A stretch of 64,000 nucleotides of DNA, from the NCBI GenBank assembly GCA_964346815.1, contig CAYFWF010000057.1, forward strand, positions 186,001-250,000. The letters run 5' to 3'. This document shows, piece after piece, positions 51,437-61,077 of the stretch (position 1 is the first letter of the stretch; every line of letters starts with the position of its first letter). The stretch is from CAYFWF01 sp964346815 (GTDB lineage Bacteria > Acidobacteriota > Aminicenantia > Aminicenantales > Aminicenantaceae). Made by a program: the position numbers and the translations under genes. The notes under the pieces were generated by a model. The model was not told where the DNA came from. It saw only the letters and a program-made list of their open reading frames with translations, and did not search any database.

Positions 51437-52447
51437 TCAGCTGCGTGACAGCGAAAGGAGAATTTCCTGATAAAACTCGCTATCGACCTTTAATTCTATC
51501 CTGTTGTAGAGAAGAGGGATATTTTGCTCTTTTTGCAGGGCACTCAGCTTGAAATGATCTTTTTCAGTAGTAAGGACGGCCTCAATCCCCATTTCCTGGA
51601 TTTCCCGGGATATTTTTTTTATCGATGATGGAGGATAGGCATGGTGGTCTGGAAATTGGAGGGCGGATACAGGAATCAAACCCTCTCTTTTAAGAATGGA
51701 AAAGAATCTTTGTGGACGGGCTATGCCTGAGACAAAAAGCAGTCGTTTGTGCTCAAGTAGTGCAGCCGGATAAAGGGAGCCATCCTTAGAGGAATAAAAT
51801 CCCTGATTTTCCACAGAATATGTAAAGACTTTTGCCTTCGAGAAATTTTCTTTCATCTTTTTTTTTGCCGGGGCTTCTCCGTCTTGCCTGATCAGAATGA
51901 TGTCCGCTCTCTTGAGAGATGAAAAGGGCTCTCTGAGAGTTGTTTTTTCGCTTGGGTTGCAGAGAACAATATCCAGATTTCTCTGCAGCTTTCTGTGTTG
52001 GAAACCGTCATCCAGGACAGCTACCTGAAAATGCTCTCGGAAAGCTTTCTGGCAGGATATCAGCCGGTTCCGTCCTATGTATATCCCGACTTGAGGAAAC
52101 CGTAGGGAGACCATAAAGGGCTCATCCCCCGCCTGTTTCCAGGTAACAAATCTCTGTCTGCCGTCCGAAAGGATCCCTCCTGTCTTTTCCCACTGACCCT
52201 TATAGCCTCTTGTGACCAGAGCCGGTCTGATTCCGTTTTTCAAACAAAGGGAGAGGATGCTCATGACAAGAGGAGTTTTTTCCGAACCTCCGAAGGCAAT
52301 GTTCCCCACACTGATGACGGGGAGGGGTGCTTTGTAGGCCCTGCGTATTCCCAGGTCATAGAGGATGTTGTTCATCCAGCATCCAACCTGATGAGCCAGA
52401 GAGAGAGGGGGCAATACCCGTCGCATTCTTTCAGGACTATACACCAT
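51437..52447 (-). CDS. lpxK: Tetraacyldisaccharide 4'-kinase, LpxK
   Basis: 336 residues. SVGNIAFGGSEKTP at 47-59 is the P-loop with Glu in place of the middle Gly (usual GGTGKTP). LDDGFQHR (DDGFQ signature) is intact, as is TTEKDHFKL. LpxK phosphorylates the disaccharide precursor of lipid A. P-loop deviation is noted below. First gene of the leftward envelope operon. Confidence 0.9.
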   Translation of the reverse strand: MVYSPERMRRVLPPLSLAHQVGCWMNNILYDLGIRRAYKAPLPVISVGNIAFGGSEKTPLVMSILSLCLKNGIRPALVTRGYKGQWEKTGGILSDGRQRFVTWKQAGDEPFMVSLRFPQVGIYIGRNRLISCQKAFREHFQVAVLDDGFQHRKLQRNLDIVLCNPSEKTTLREPFSSLKRADIILIRQDGEAPAKKKMKENFSKAKVFTYSVENQGFYSSKDGSLYPAALLEHKRLLFVSGIARPQRFFSILKREGLIPVSALQFPDHHAYPPSSIKKISREIQEMGIEAVLTTEKDHFKLSALQKEQNIPLLYNRIELKVDSEFYQEILLSLSRS

Positions 52448-52476
52448 CTCGCACTCTCTTTCAAGATACCCATTCT

Positions 52477-52504
52477 TTGACTTGCATCGGGAATGTGTGA
52501 TAAT
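52477..52504 (+). promoter_or_regulatory. Promoter of the Asp-box protein gene
   Basis: TTGACT (52477-52482), 16 bases, GATAAT (52499-52504) with extended TGT. Start near 52511. Confidence 0.6.
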
Positions 52505-52571
52505 TTACTTTCTTTTTATGAGCATAAATCCTGTCATTGAGCCGAAACATCCATAAAATGGAGGGGAAAGA

Positions 52572-55500
52572 ATGATAAGAAAAACATGGCCGAAGACTTT
52601 TCTATTTTTGAGTGTCGGATTTATTCTCTGTTTTTTGGTGGGCGCAAAAAATGGAGAAACAGGAGCTGTCCTGGACGAAACTCTTCTCGAAGGATTGAAG
52701 CTCAGATGTATTGGACCGGCCAACATGGGAGGACGTATCGATGACTTCGCCGTTATTGAAAGCAATCCTCAAATCATCTATGCCGGGACAGCTTCAGGGG
52801 GCTTATGGAAAACCATCAACAACGGCATCACATGGGAACCGATTTTCGACGATCAAGAGACGAGCTCTATCGGGGATGTCACCGTCGCGCCGTCTAATCC
52901 AGATGTGGTGTGGGTAGGAACCGGAGAGCCAAACAACAGACAAAGCTCTTCTTGGGGAAATGGTGTATATAAATCTTCGGATGGAGGGAAAACCTGGAAG
53001 AACATGGGACTCCGCGACACACATCATATCGGGCGCATTGTCATCCATCCCAGAGATTCTGATACTGTCTATGTTGCGGCCTTAGGACATCTCTGGGGGC
53101 CGAACAAGGAAAGGGGGCTGTTCAAAACCACGGATGGAGGAAAAACCTGGACAAACACCAAATTCATCGATGAAAACACCGGATTCGTAGATGTTGCTCT
53201 AGATCCTCAGAGTCCTGACACCCTTTATGCGGCGGCCTATCAAAGGAGACGCCGAGGCTGGGGATTCAATGGCGGGGGCCCAGGAAGTGGACTTTACAAA
53301 ACGACCGATGGCGGCGAGACCTGGATTCGGTTAGATAAAGGTCTGCCGGGTGGAAACACAGGCCGCATCGGGATCGACATTTACAGGAAGGATCCCCATA
53401 TCGTTTATGCCATCGTGGAACACAAACAAGGGGGAGTTTTTCGCTCCGAAGACAAGGGAATTTCCTGGAAGAGAATGTCTTCCACCAACCCACGGCCGAT
53501 GTATTACAGTCAGATCCGTATCGATCCGAACAATGATCAACGGATATGGGTTTTGGGTGCAAGGATGTATTTCTCCGATGATGGAGGAAAGCATTTCAAC
53601 ACCGGTATTGTGACGCGCATCCACGGCGACCATCACGCGATGTGGATCAACCCTGGAAATTGTGATCATATGATCGTTGGATCAGATGGAGGCATCTATT
53701 TTTCTTATGATAGAGGCAGGACATGGGATTTTATCAACTCCCTTCCTCTCGGACAGTTTTATGAAATAGGCTTTGATATGCAGCGTCCCTATTATATATA
53801 TGGTGGGCTGCAGGATAATGGAAGCTGGGGAGGGCCGAGCGAAACGTATTATTCGCAAGGGATTTCCAATGACGAGTGGTTCCGGATCGGAGGGGGAGAT
53901 GGGTTTTACACGCAAGTCGACCCAACGGATCATGACCTTATCTACGCAGAATCTCAAAACGGCAATCTTTTCCGTCTGAATCTCAAAACAGGAGAACGCA
54001 AATCCCTCAGGCCTGAGCCAGAGGATCCCAAAGAAACGTATCGATTCAACTGGAACAGCCCGATACTCCTTTCACCCCATGACCCGAAGACCATTTATTA
54101 TGGAGGGAACAGGCTTTTTATATCCCAAGATAGAGGGGATACATGGGAGGCCACAGATGATTTAACCAAGCAGGAGGATAGAGAAAAAAAAGAGCTGATG
54201 GGTGTTCTTACAGATGAGAATACACTCTCTAGACATGACGGGATTGCCTATTTTGGGGACATCACGACTATATCTGAGTCTTCCATAAAGCCCGGTCTCC
54301 TGTATGTCGGAACGGACGATGGAAATCTTCAAGTTTCACAAGATGGGGGAAAGACTTGGAAAAATGTGACGGATAAGCTGCCCGGGGTACCGAAATACAC
54401 TTATGTCACCCGTGTGATCGCGTCCGGGTTCGATGAATCCACAGCGTATGTTGCATTGGATGGTCATCGAAACGACGATTTCAGGCCCTATATATTCACG
54501 AGCACAGATTACGGAGAGAGCTGGAAAGACATTTCGGGCGATATTCCTGAAGGAAACGTTGTTAACGTAATCAGAGAGCATCCTCGGAATCCCGACCTTT
54601 TGTTTGTGGGAACCGAAAGAGGAGCCTATTTCTCGATTGACCGTGGAGAGAAATGGATAAAAATCAAGAGCAATCTCCCAGTCGTTCCGGTGGACGACAT
54701 TGCCGTACATCCCCGAGAAAATGATCTAATTTTGGGCACTCACGGACGCAGCATCTGGATATTGGACGATATCACTCCCCTGGAGCAGATGACCGAAGAT
54801 GTCGTGAGATCTTCCAGCTATCTGTTTGATATTCCTGACGCTGCACAGATCCGGCTCTTCTATCACAAGGGAAGTACGGGACACAAAATTTTCATCGCGC
54901 CCAATCCACATTACGGAGCATTGATCAGCTATTATCTGAAAGAGGCGGCAAAGAAGTCTCCCACTTTCACCATTGTTTCTGCTGACGGGCGAGAGGTGAA
55001 AGAATTCAAAGGACCGAAGGATCCCGGCCTCAACCGCATCAGCTGGGATCTGAGATATGGTGCGCCTGATATCCCTGAGATGGGAAGAAGAGGTGCCCGC
55101 GGACCTCTGGTGCTTCCTGGCGAGTACAGAGTCACATTCAGAACGGGTGAAGAAGAAATGACCAGGGCTTTGAAGGTCGAGGAAGATCCCAGGATCGAGA
55201 TCCCTTTCCAGGACAGGAAAGCCCAACACGATGCTCTGCTCGAGCTTCATTACCTCTATCCTTATATATCCGCGGCGAGTCGCGCTGTGGAAAGTTTGAA
55301 AAGAGAGTTGGACAGTGTCCAAAAGACTCTGAAAAAAATCTCTTCTGTGCCTGAGGTGATCTCCGAACAAATAGAGACGACCGCACAAGAGCTGGAGGAG
55401 ATAAAAATCAAACTGACAGGTGATCCTGAGCTGGGTTATCGGGGAAGGCGTTTCTCTGTTCAAGGAAGACTCCGCATGCTGGGTGAAGCGATAGAGAGCT

Positions 55501-55697
55501 ACACGGTTGCTCCATCCGGCCGCCAGGTTCTTCAGATCAAGGAGAGGAAGGAGGAATTGGGCGGCTTGATCCAAAGGATCAACAAGATCATAGAAGAAGG
55601 TATCCCCCGTTTGAACAAACTGTTGAATGAGAACAATATTCCCCATATGCTTCCGGGCAAGGCCATAAAATTCGACATCCAGCCCGGTTCGCGATGA
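52572..55697 (+). CDS. Large exported Asp-box (BNR/VPS10-like) beta-propeller protein
   Basis: 1041 residues. Signal sequence MIRKTWPKTFLFLSVGFILC. From residue 40 to 720 run about eleven SxDxGxxW Asp boxes (NNGITW, SSDGGKTW, TTDGGKTW, TTDGGETW, SEDKGISW, SYDRGRTW, SQDRGDTW, SQDGGKTW, STDYGESW and others), the mark of sialidase/VPS10-type propellers. The last 300 residues hold an Ig-like or beta-sandwich part and a helical domain (residues about 900-1040). Function unknown; homologues are reported as glycosyl hydrolases or sortilin-like proteins without proof. Own promoter, monocistronic. Confidence 0.8.
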   Translation: MIRKTWPKTFLFLSVGFILCFLVGAKNGETGAVLDETLLEGLKLRCIGPANMGGRIDDFAVIESNPQIIYAGTASGGLWKTINNGITWEPIFDDQETSSIGDVTVAPSNPDVVWVGTGEPNNRQSSSWGNGVYKSSDGGKTWKNMGLRDTHHIGRIVIHPRDSDTVYVAALGHLWGPNKERGLFKTTDGGKTWTNTKFIDENTGFVDVALDPQSPDTLYAAAYQRRRRGWGFNGGGPGSGLYKTTDGGETWIRLDKGLPGGNTGRIGIDIYRKDPHIVYAIVEHKQGGVFRSEDKGISWKRMSSTNPRPMYYSQIRIDPNNDQRIWVLGARMYFSDDGGKHFNTGIVTRIHGDHHAMWINPGNCDHMIVGSDGGIYFSYDRGRTWDFINSLPLGQFYEIGFDMQRPYYIYGGLQDNGSWGGPSETYYSQGISNDEWFRIGGGDGFYTQVDPTDHDLIYAESQNGNLFRLNLKTGERKSLRPEPEDPKETYRFNWNSPILLSPHDPKTIYYGGNRLFISQDRGDTWEATDDLTKQEDREKKELMGVLTDENTLSRHDGIAYFGDITTISESSIKPGLLYVGTDDGNLQVSQDGGKTWKNVTDKLPGVPKYTYVTRVIASGFDESTAYVALDGHRNDDFRPYIFTSTDYGESWKDISGDIPEGNVVNVIREHPRNPDLLFVGTERGAYFSIDRGEKWIKIKSNLPVVPVDDIAVHPRENDLILGTHGRSIWILDDITPLEQMTEDVVRSSSYLFDIPDAAQIRLFYHKGSTGHKIFIAPNPHYGALISYYLKEAAKKSPTFTIVSADGREVKEFKGPKDPGLNRISWDLRYGAPDIPEMGRRGARGPLVLPGEYRVTFRTGEEEMTRALKVEEDPRIEIPFQDRKAQHDALLELHYLYPYISAASRAVESLKRELDSVQKTLKKISSVPEVISEQIETTAQELEEIKIKLTGDPELGYRGRRFSVQGRLRMLGEAIESYTVAPSGRQVLQIKERKEELGGLIQRINKIIEEGIPRLNKLLNENNIPHMLPGKAIKFDIQPGSR

Positions 55698-55804
55698 TCC
55701 TCTCTTCTCAGGTCACGGATTTTCTCCATGGCAGTTCAGCATCTTTACTTCTATAGGTCGATTTTTTATAATACTTGCTGATTTTTCATGATAGGAGGAC
55801 AGAT

Positions 55805-56671
55805 ATGAAGAGAAAAACAGCGGCTGCCGTTTTGATTCTGGTATTGGTCTTGATTTCTTCCTACTGCAAAAAGAAAAGCCAGGTTCAGGGAGTCTCCCTC
55901 GAGGTGACCTTTTCCGAGGAAAGGCTTTCAGATTACCTTATCACTGACATGACGTACAAATGGAAGACCGATAGCACATTCCAGACACTGGATCAAGATA
56001 TGAATGTCTTTGTTCATTTCTGGCACAAGAACAATCTTCTTTTCCAAGATGATCATATTCCAGAGGTTCCTATCCCAGATTGGGAGCCTGACCAAGAGTA
56101 CACGTATTCGAGAAGAATATTTATTCCTGAGTTTATTGATGAGTTTGACCCAGAATTCAAAGGGAAAGAGACACTGAGGTTATCCATCGGCTTTTTTTCC
56201 CCTTACGATAGAACGAATAAGTCAAAGCAGGAAGTCCTGGAAAAAAAGCTGGAGGTCTATCCTCCTCCCTTGGATACCCCTGAGATTATTTATGAGGAGG
56301 GATGGTACGATCTGGAAATCGATCCTGAGGCCTATTTGGAGCGCTGGCGCTGGACAGCCAAAGAAGCCCGCTGCATCGTTGATAATCCCAAACGAGATGC
56401 GCTTCTTGTGATAAAAGGAGGATTGAACCTCGAAGCACTCAAGGATCAAAAGGTCATTTTCATGATCAACGACAGGATACTGGATGAATTTATTCCTGAA
56501 AAAAGTCACTTCGAGAAGACCTATACCATTAAAAAGGAAATGTTGGGAGAAAGTGACGAGTTCTTTTTGACTGTTGCGACGGATAAAACATTCGTTCCGG
56601 CTGAGGAGATTCCCAATTCCAGCGACGAAAGAGAACTGGGGCTTCAGATTTCTTTCATCTATTTTCGTTGA
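55805..56671 (+). CDS. Lipoprotein-like exported protein of unknown function
   Basis: 288 residues from ATG 55805 (AGGAGG upstream; the frame open from 55775 is a less likely start). MKRKTAAAVLILVLVLISSYC ends in a possible lipobox SSYC, though Tyr at -1 is unusual. The body is beta-rich and acidic. No known domain recognised. Ends one base from the convergent next gene. Confidence 0.7.
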   Translation: MKRKTAAAVLILVLVLISSYCKKKSQVQGVSLEVTFSEERLSDYLITDMTYKWKTDSTFQTLDQDMNVFVHFWHKNNLLFQDDHIPEVPIPDWEPDQEYTYSRRIFIPEFIDEFDPEFKGKETLRLSIGFFSPYDRTNKSKQEVLEKKLEVYPPPLDTPEIIYEEGWYDLEIDPEAYLERWRWTAKEARCIVDNPKRDALLVIKGGLNLEALKDQKVIFMINDRILDEFIPEKSHFEKTYTIKKEMLGESDEFFLTVATDKTFVPAEEIPNSSDERELGLQISFIYFR

Positions 56672-57211
56672 TCAATTCTTTCTGTTTTTTCTGCGGGCCT
56701 CGTCCAGTTCGTTTTTTAGCTGTTCGGCATCATTCTGCGCTTTCTGCAGTTTGAGGTATGTTTCACTGATTTGACGTTGGATATGGTCCCTGGGAGTCAT
56801 ATCATCCATGCTGTAGAATTCCTGCCATAGTGCATTCATTTTGAGGGTGAGGAGAGCCACATATTCATTGGCTTCCTTCCATTTATTTGCTAAGTTTTCG
56901 ATATCAAAGAAGGACGCTTGATCCGTTTCGGACGGTGCTTGGATTGAAACGTTGTCCAGGGCGCGTTTGTCGGGAATCCTGGAAACAGACGGAATTTCTT
57001 GGACTGGTGATTTCAGAGTTTGGACGGATATAGCTGGCTCTATTTTGTTTTTCTCGAGGGTGCTGTTGGTGATAACGATGCTTTTTTTCCCTTTTAGCTT
57101 TGCGCGCCTCTCTTTTTCTTTCTTGGCCACGTCAACTAAACTTTGAGAGGAGAGCAGGATAGAGCAGGTGAGCGAAAGAAGGATTGAACCTGCGGTTCTT
57201 TTCATACCCAT
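56672..57211 (-). CDS. Small exported coiled-coil protein
   Basis: 179 residues. Signal-like MGMKRTAGSILLSLTCSILL, a Lys/Arg-rich patch (KKEKERRAKLKGKK), a Pro/Ser linker and a coiled coil at about 110-175 (IQRQISETYLKLQKAQNDAE). No family identified; similar small proteins occur in acidobacterial relatives (recalled, not checked). Convergent with the preceding gene, so it is probably transcribed alone. Confidence 0.65.
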   Translation of the reverse strand: MGMKRTAGSILLSLTCSILLSSQSLVDVAKKEKERRAKLKGKKSIVITNSTLEKNKIEPAISVQTLKSPVQEIPSVSRIPDKRALDNVSIQAPSETDQASFFDIENLANKWKEANEYVALLTLKMNALWQEFYSMDDMTPRDHIQRQISETYLKLQKAQNDAEQLKNELDEARRKNRKN

Positions 57212-57365
57212 TTTTCACTATTAATCATAGGAATTGATCGAGGCCTTGTCAATCTCATGCCAGTCGTGTCAATGGAAATTCTTTCAAACATCAAATGAAA
57301 TTGTGTGCTCCTCTGGTGAACATCCTCAATTATTTAGTCGTTCCGATTCGACAGGAAGCGCAAAA

Positions 57366-59777
57366 TCAACGGGAATATGCCGCTGTTCGGACAAAGATTT
57401 CCTTTCCGTCTGAGGAAATCTCCACTGCCCCCACTTGGTCGGTCCGATAGATTTTTGCCTCATTTCGCTTATATCTTGCCAGGACGGCCTGATCTGGAAG
57501 ATTGTAAATGTTTCCTCTCCCAACGGAGACGATCACGATTCGAGGCGTGACAGCCTTTAGAAAGGCCTCCGAACTCGAAGAATCGCTTGCATGATGAGGA
57601 GATTTCAGGACCTGGCTTTCAAGTGGTTGAGAGGTTCTCACCAGCTCATTCTCAACCGGTTTGCCGATGTCTCCGGTGAGAAGAAAGGATGTTTGACCGC
57701 ACACGATCCTGATCACCAGAGAATGATCGTTGTCAACCCTGAAGACATGAGGATCTGTCTGCTCCGGATGGAGGACTTCAATTTTTACGCCGTCGATATT
57801 CTCTTCTTTGCCCCTGAACATTCTCCTGGAGATGGTTTTGCCGGATATCAATCTCTTGAGTTCGGCGTAAGAATCATTTTCCTGAGGGGTGAGGGCTTCC
57901 CAGAATTCCCCGAGCTTAAAATTTCTCGCCACTGCTTTCAAGCCATTCATATGGTCTGGGTGTGCATGTGTCAGGACAAGATAATCAATTTTTTTTATGC
58001 CTTTTCTCCAAAGAAAGAGGGAGACTACCCTTTCTCCTACGTCAAAAGTTTCGTCTGGGATCCCTCCGCCGTCCACCAGCATTTTTTTTCTGCCGGGGAA
58101 TTCGACCAGGATGGAATCCCCTTGACCTACGTCAATGAAAGTCAGCTTGAGGGAGCTGGAGTGAGAGGGAAAGGGATAGGTTATGAGGAGCGCGAAGAAA
58201 GAGATGAAAACAAATAGAGTGATAAGCCTCTGTCTTCTTATTTTTTTCGGGAGAAGAAAGACGGCGAGAGAAAGAAAATATCCAAGGAGAACAAAAAGTG
58301 GAGGCGTTGGTATCCGATATGATAGGACCGAGAAAGGGGCGAAGAGATCGGAGACAGCCATCAAGAGATCGACAAGGAGGTGGATAACCCGGGAGAGAAG
58401 ATCTGCCATAAACGACAGGGTTAGGGAAAAAACCAGAAAAATGTACCCGAAGGCCATGATCAAGCCCACGAGAGGAACGGCGGCGATGTTCAAAAGAAGA
58501 GAGGAAAATGTCACCCGGTTGAAGGCCACGGCGATCAGAGGAAGGACTCCGAGCTGGGCAGTGAGACTCAGGGCAAAGATCTCGCTTATTTTTAGAGGGA
58601 ACCTGGGCAGGTATTTAATGATTTTTGGGAAAAAAAGTATGATGGATAAGGTTGCGCAGAATGTCAGCTGGAATCCAAGACTGAAAAGATTGAAGGGATT
58701 GATCAAAAGGAGAATGAACGCGCTGATGGAAAGAGTATTCAGGAGGTTCACGTTTCGCCAGATCAATTTTCCTACAAGAAAAGCTATGGCCATGATTGCG
58801 GCTCTTAACACCGAAGGCCTCCCTTCTACCAGTAAAGCGAAGAAGACCAGGAAGAGGATCAGGAAGGCGTAGTTCATCCGGTTTGGAAGCCTTAAGAGTC
58901 TGAAAAAGGAAAAAAGGAGAAAAGAAATGATGGCGATATGGGCTCCGGATATCGCAAAAAGATGGTAGATTCCCGCATGTTGAAAAGATCGAGAATCTGC
59001 GGGATTCATTCGTCCTCGCTCTCCCAAGAGCAGTGCCTCGGTGACCGCTCCTTGGGAGGAGAAATTTTGATTCCCTATGCTTGAAAAATGTTTTTCTATC
59101 CCCAACTGCAGTTTGCGTCTGATTATGGATACGGTCCGAAGGAGAGAGGGTGTGCTGCCGCTGGCCGCTTTCTCGACCAGAAGAGGGCTTTTTGTGAAAG
59201 CCGTTTTGTGGATGTTCTGGTATTTGAGATACCTATCCATGGGGGGCACGTTGAAATTTCTATACCTCTGAGGAGGAGAAAGCCGGGCAGATATCTTCAC
59301 TTCATCAAGAGTGTACAGTTCAGGCAGGGGAAAAGATTCTCCCGAGTGAGAGACTGTGACTCTGAGGTTGCCCTGGATCCTTATTTCTTTGCCTTGGTCC
59401 CTGATTTTGTCTATTTTTAGATAGAGATAGTCTTTCTTCTGACCCCGTGAAGGAGATTTGAAGAGATGACCATAGAAGTCGATGTAATCTTCTGAAGAGA
59501 AGGTATGGAGAGAGTTTTTTTCATATGTGTCGTTGTGGTGGGTATACAGGGCTGAACCCAGAGAGAGAACCGTCAAAAGAATACAGACAAAGGAGACGGA
59601 TGTTTTTCTCAGCACAGAAAAGGAAAACCACGAACAGGCCAGGAGGAAAAGCAGAGCCAAAATCCATACGTAGAGAGGCAAGGAGACAAGGGATGAAATG
59701 AAAATTCCAGCCGCTAAACCCGATGCCAGGAAGAAAAAGGGAAAAGTCATGACATAGATATTAACGAGGGGCTTCAC
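57366..59777 (-). CDS. comEC: ComEC/Rec2 DNA-uptake channel
   Basis: 803 residues. N-terminal DUF4131-like part (helices 1-3 and OB-like region), the competence domain with about ten helices (225-530) including AISGAHIAIISF, and a C-terminal metallo-beta-lactamase-like domain (DVGQGDSILVEF; HAHPDHMNGL; GDIGKPVENELV). Transports single-stranded DNA through the inner membrane. Pairs with type IV pilus genes in the window. Overlaps the end of the M20 gene by 17 bases. Confidence 0.92.
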   Translation of the reverse strand: MKPLVNIYVMTFPFFFLASGLAAGIFISSLVSLPLYVWILALLFLLACSWFSFSVLRKTSVSFVCILLTVLSLGSALYTHHNDTYEKNSLHTFSSEDYIDFYGHLFKSPSRGQKKDYLYLKIDKIRDQGKEIRIQGNLRVTVSHSGESFPLPELYTLDEVKISARLSPPQRYRNFNVPPMDRYLKYQNIHKTAFTKSPLLVEKAASGSTPSLLRTVSIIRRKLQLGIEKHFSSIGNQNFSSQGAVTEALLLGERGRMNPADSRSFQHAGIYHLFAISGAHIAIISFLLFSFFRLLRLPNRMNYAFLILFLVFFALLVEGRPSVLRAAIMAIAFLVGKLIWRNVNLLNTLSISAFILLLINPFNLFSLGFQLTFCATLSIILFFPKIIKYLPRFPLKISEIFALSLTAQLGVLPLIAVAFNRVTFSSLLLNIAAVPLVGLIMAFGYIFLVFSLTLSFMADLLSRVIHLLVDLLMAVSDLFAPFSVLSYRIPTPPLFVLLGYFLSLAVFLLPKKIRRQRLITLFVFISFFALLITYPFPSHSSSLKLTFIDVGQGDSILVEFPGRKKMLVDGGGIPDETFDVGERVVSLFLWRKGIKKIDYLVLTHAHPDHMNGLKAVARNFKLGEFWEALTPQENDSYAELKRLISGKTISRRMFRGKEENIDGVKIEVLHPEQTDPHVFRVDNDHSLVIRIVCGQTSFLLTGDIGKPVENELVRTSQPLESQVLKSPHHASDSSSSEAFLKAVTPRIVIVSVGRGNIYNLPDQAVLARYKRNEAKIYRTDQVGAVEISSDGKEIFVRTAAYSR

Positions 59778-61065
59778 CTATATGTCTCTGGTATTCAAAA
59801 CAATCGGTGAGAAGGTGACACATGATTTTGATTCCGAGGGGAATGGTCCTTTCATCGGGATTGAAGAACGGACTGTGCAGGGGAGCTGCAGCAGGATTAT
59901 CGGGAGCCTTTATTCCGAGCAGTAAATAAAATCCCGGGATTTTTTGGCAGAAATAAGAAAAATCTTCCGCGACCATTTGAGGCTTGAGCGGCATGACATT
60001 CCTTTCTCCCAGGACGCGGTTAAGAGTGGGGATAAGAATCGAGGCCAGATCAGGGTGATTGTAGAGGGCAGGAGCGCCTTTGTCGTATTCGAAGATATAA
60101 TTCGCATCAAAGGAATCGGTGATGCCGCGCACCAAATCTTCGATCAGTCGAGGGATTTTTCGTCTGTTTGTTTCACTCAGGGTCCGGATCGTCCCTTCAA
60201 TAACGACGTTTTCAGCTATGATGTTGGCTTTCGTCCCTCCTTCGATTTTCCCGATTGTCACGACCGCCGGATCGGTGGGATCGACTGCCCGACTCACGAT
60301 AGATTGAAGACTGACTATGACCTGAGAGGCGAGAGCGATGGCATCGATTCCCTCATGAGGTCTCGCACCGTGAGAGCTTTTTCCTTGGATTGTTATCTGG
60401 AACCAGTCGGAACTCGCCATGATCGGGCCCGGGGCGAAAAGGACTTTCCCCAGGTCTTCGGGCCAAACGTGAAGACCAAAAATGGCTCCCACTGAAGGAG
60501 CTTCCAGGACTCCTTCCTGGATCATTTTTTTGGCCCCTCCTTCCTCTTCCGAAGGGGCACCCTCTTCTGCGGGTTGGAAAATGAACTTGATGTTTCCGCT
60601 GATCCTGTCTTTTAAAGCGCTCATGACCATGGCTGTGCCCAAGGCGATGGACATGTGGATATCGTGGCCGCAGGCATGCATGACCCCCGGATTCAAGGAT
60701 TTATAGGGGACACCGGTCAATTCCTGGATAGGAAGGGCATCCATATCCGCTCTGAGGCCTATGGTCAGGCCCTGCATCTCTCCCCTCAGCAGACCAGTCA
60801 CTCCTGTTTTTGCTATTCCTGTTTTCACCTCTAATCCAAGAGCAAGTAGCTTTGAGGCAATCAGGTTGGCCGTTTCGAATTCTTGATTGCTGAGCTCCGG
60901 ATTCATATGGAGAAATCGTCTGATTTTTATGATTTCAGCTTCGTTTTTCCTGATTTCTTTATCTATCAGAAGGGCTGTCTTTTGATCCGAAGCCATACCA
61001 GCAACAAAGACAAAGAAAGTGACAAAGAAGGGGCAGAAGATGCGGATCCCTGACTTCCTGCTCAT
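59761..61065 (-). CDS. Exported M20 amidohydrolase (N-acyl-amino-acid type)
   Basis: 434 residues with signal peptide (RIFCPFFVTFFVFVAGMAS). Metal ligands in MHACGHDIHMS and QPAEEGAPSEEEGG, dimerisation domain around 200-320, and VAEDFSYF near the C-terminus. M20D peptidases hydrolyse N-acyl amino acids, hippurate or auxin conjugates; substrate unassigned. 12 bases from the mutase gene. Confidence 0.88.
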   Translation of the reverse strand: MSRKSGIRIFCPFFVTFFVFVAGMASDQKTALLIDKEIRKNEAEIIKIRRFLHMNPELSNQEFETANLIASKLLALGLEVKTGIAKTGVTGLLRGEMQGLTIGLRADMDALPIQELTGVPYKSLNPGVMHACGHDIHMSIALGTAMVMSALKDRISGNIKFIFQPAEEGAPSEEEGGAKKMIQEGVLEAPSVGAIFGLHVWPEDLGKVLFAPGPIMASSDWFQITIQGKSSHGARPHEGIDAIALASQVIVSLQSIVSRAVDPTDPAVVTIGKIEGGTKANIIAENVVIEGTIRTLSETNRRKIPRLIEDLVRGITDSFDANYIFEYDKGAPALYNHPDLASILIPTLNRVLGERNVMPLKPQMVAEDFSYFCQKIPGFYLLLGIKAPDNPAAAPLHSPFFNPDERTIPLGIKIMCHLLTDCFEYQRHIGEAPR

Positions 61066-61077
61066 GATCTTTTTGGA

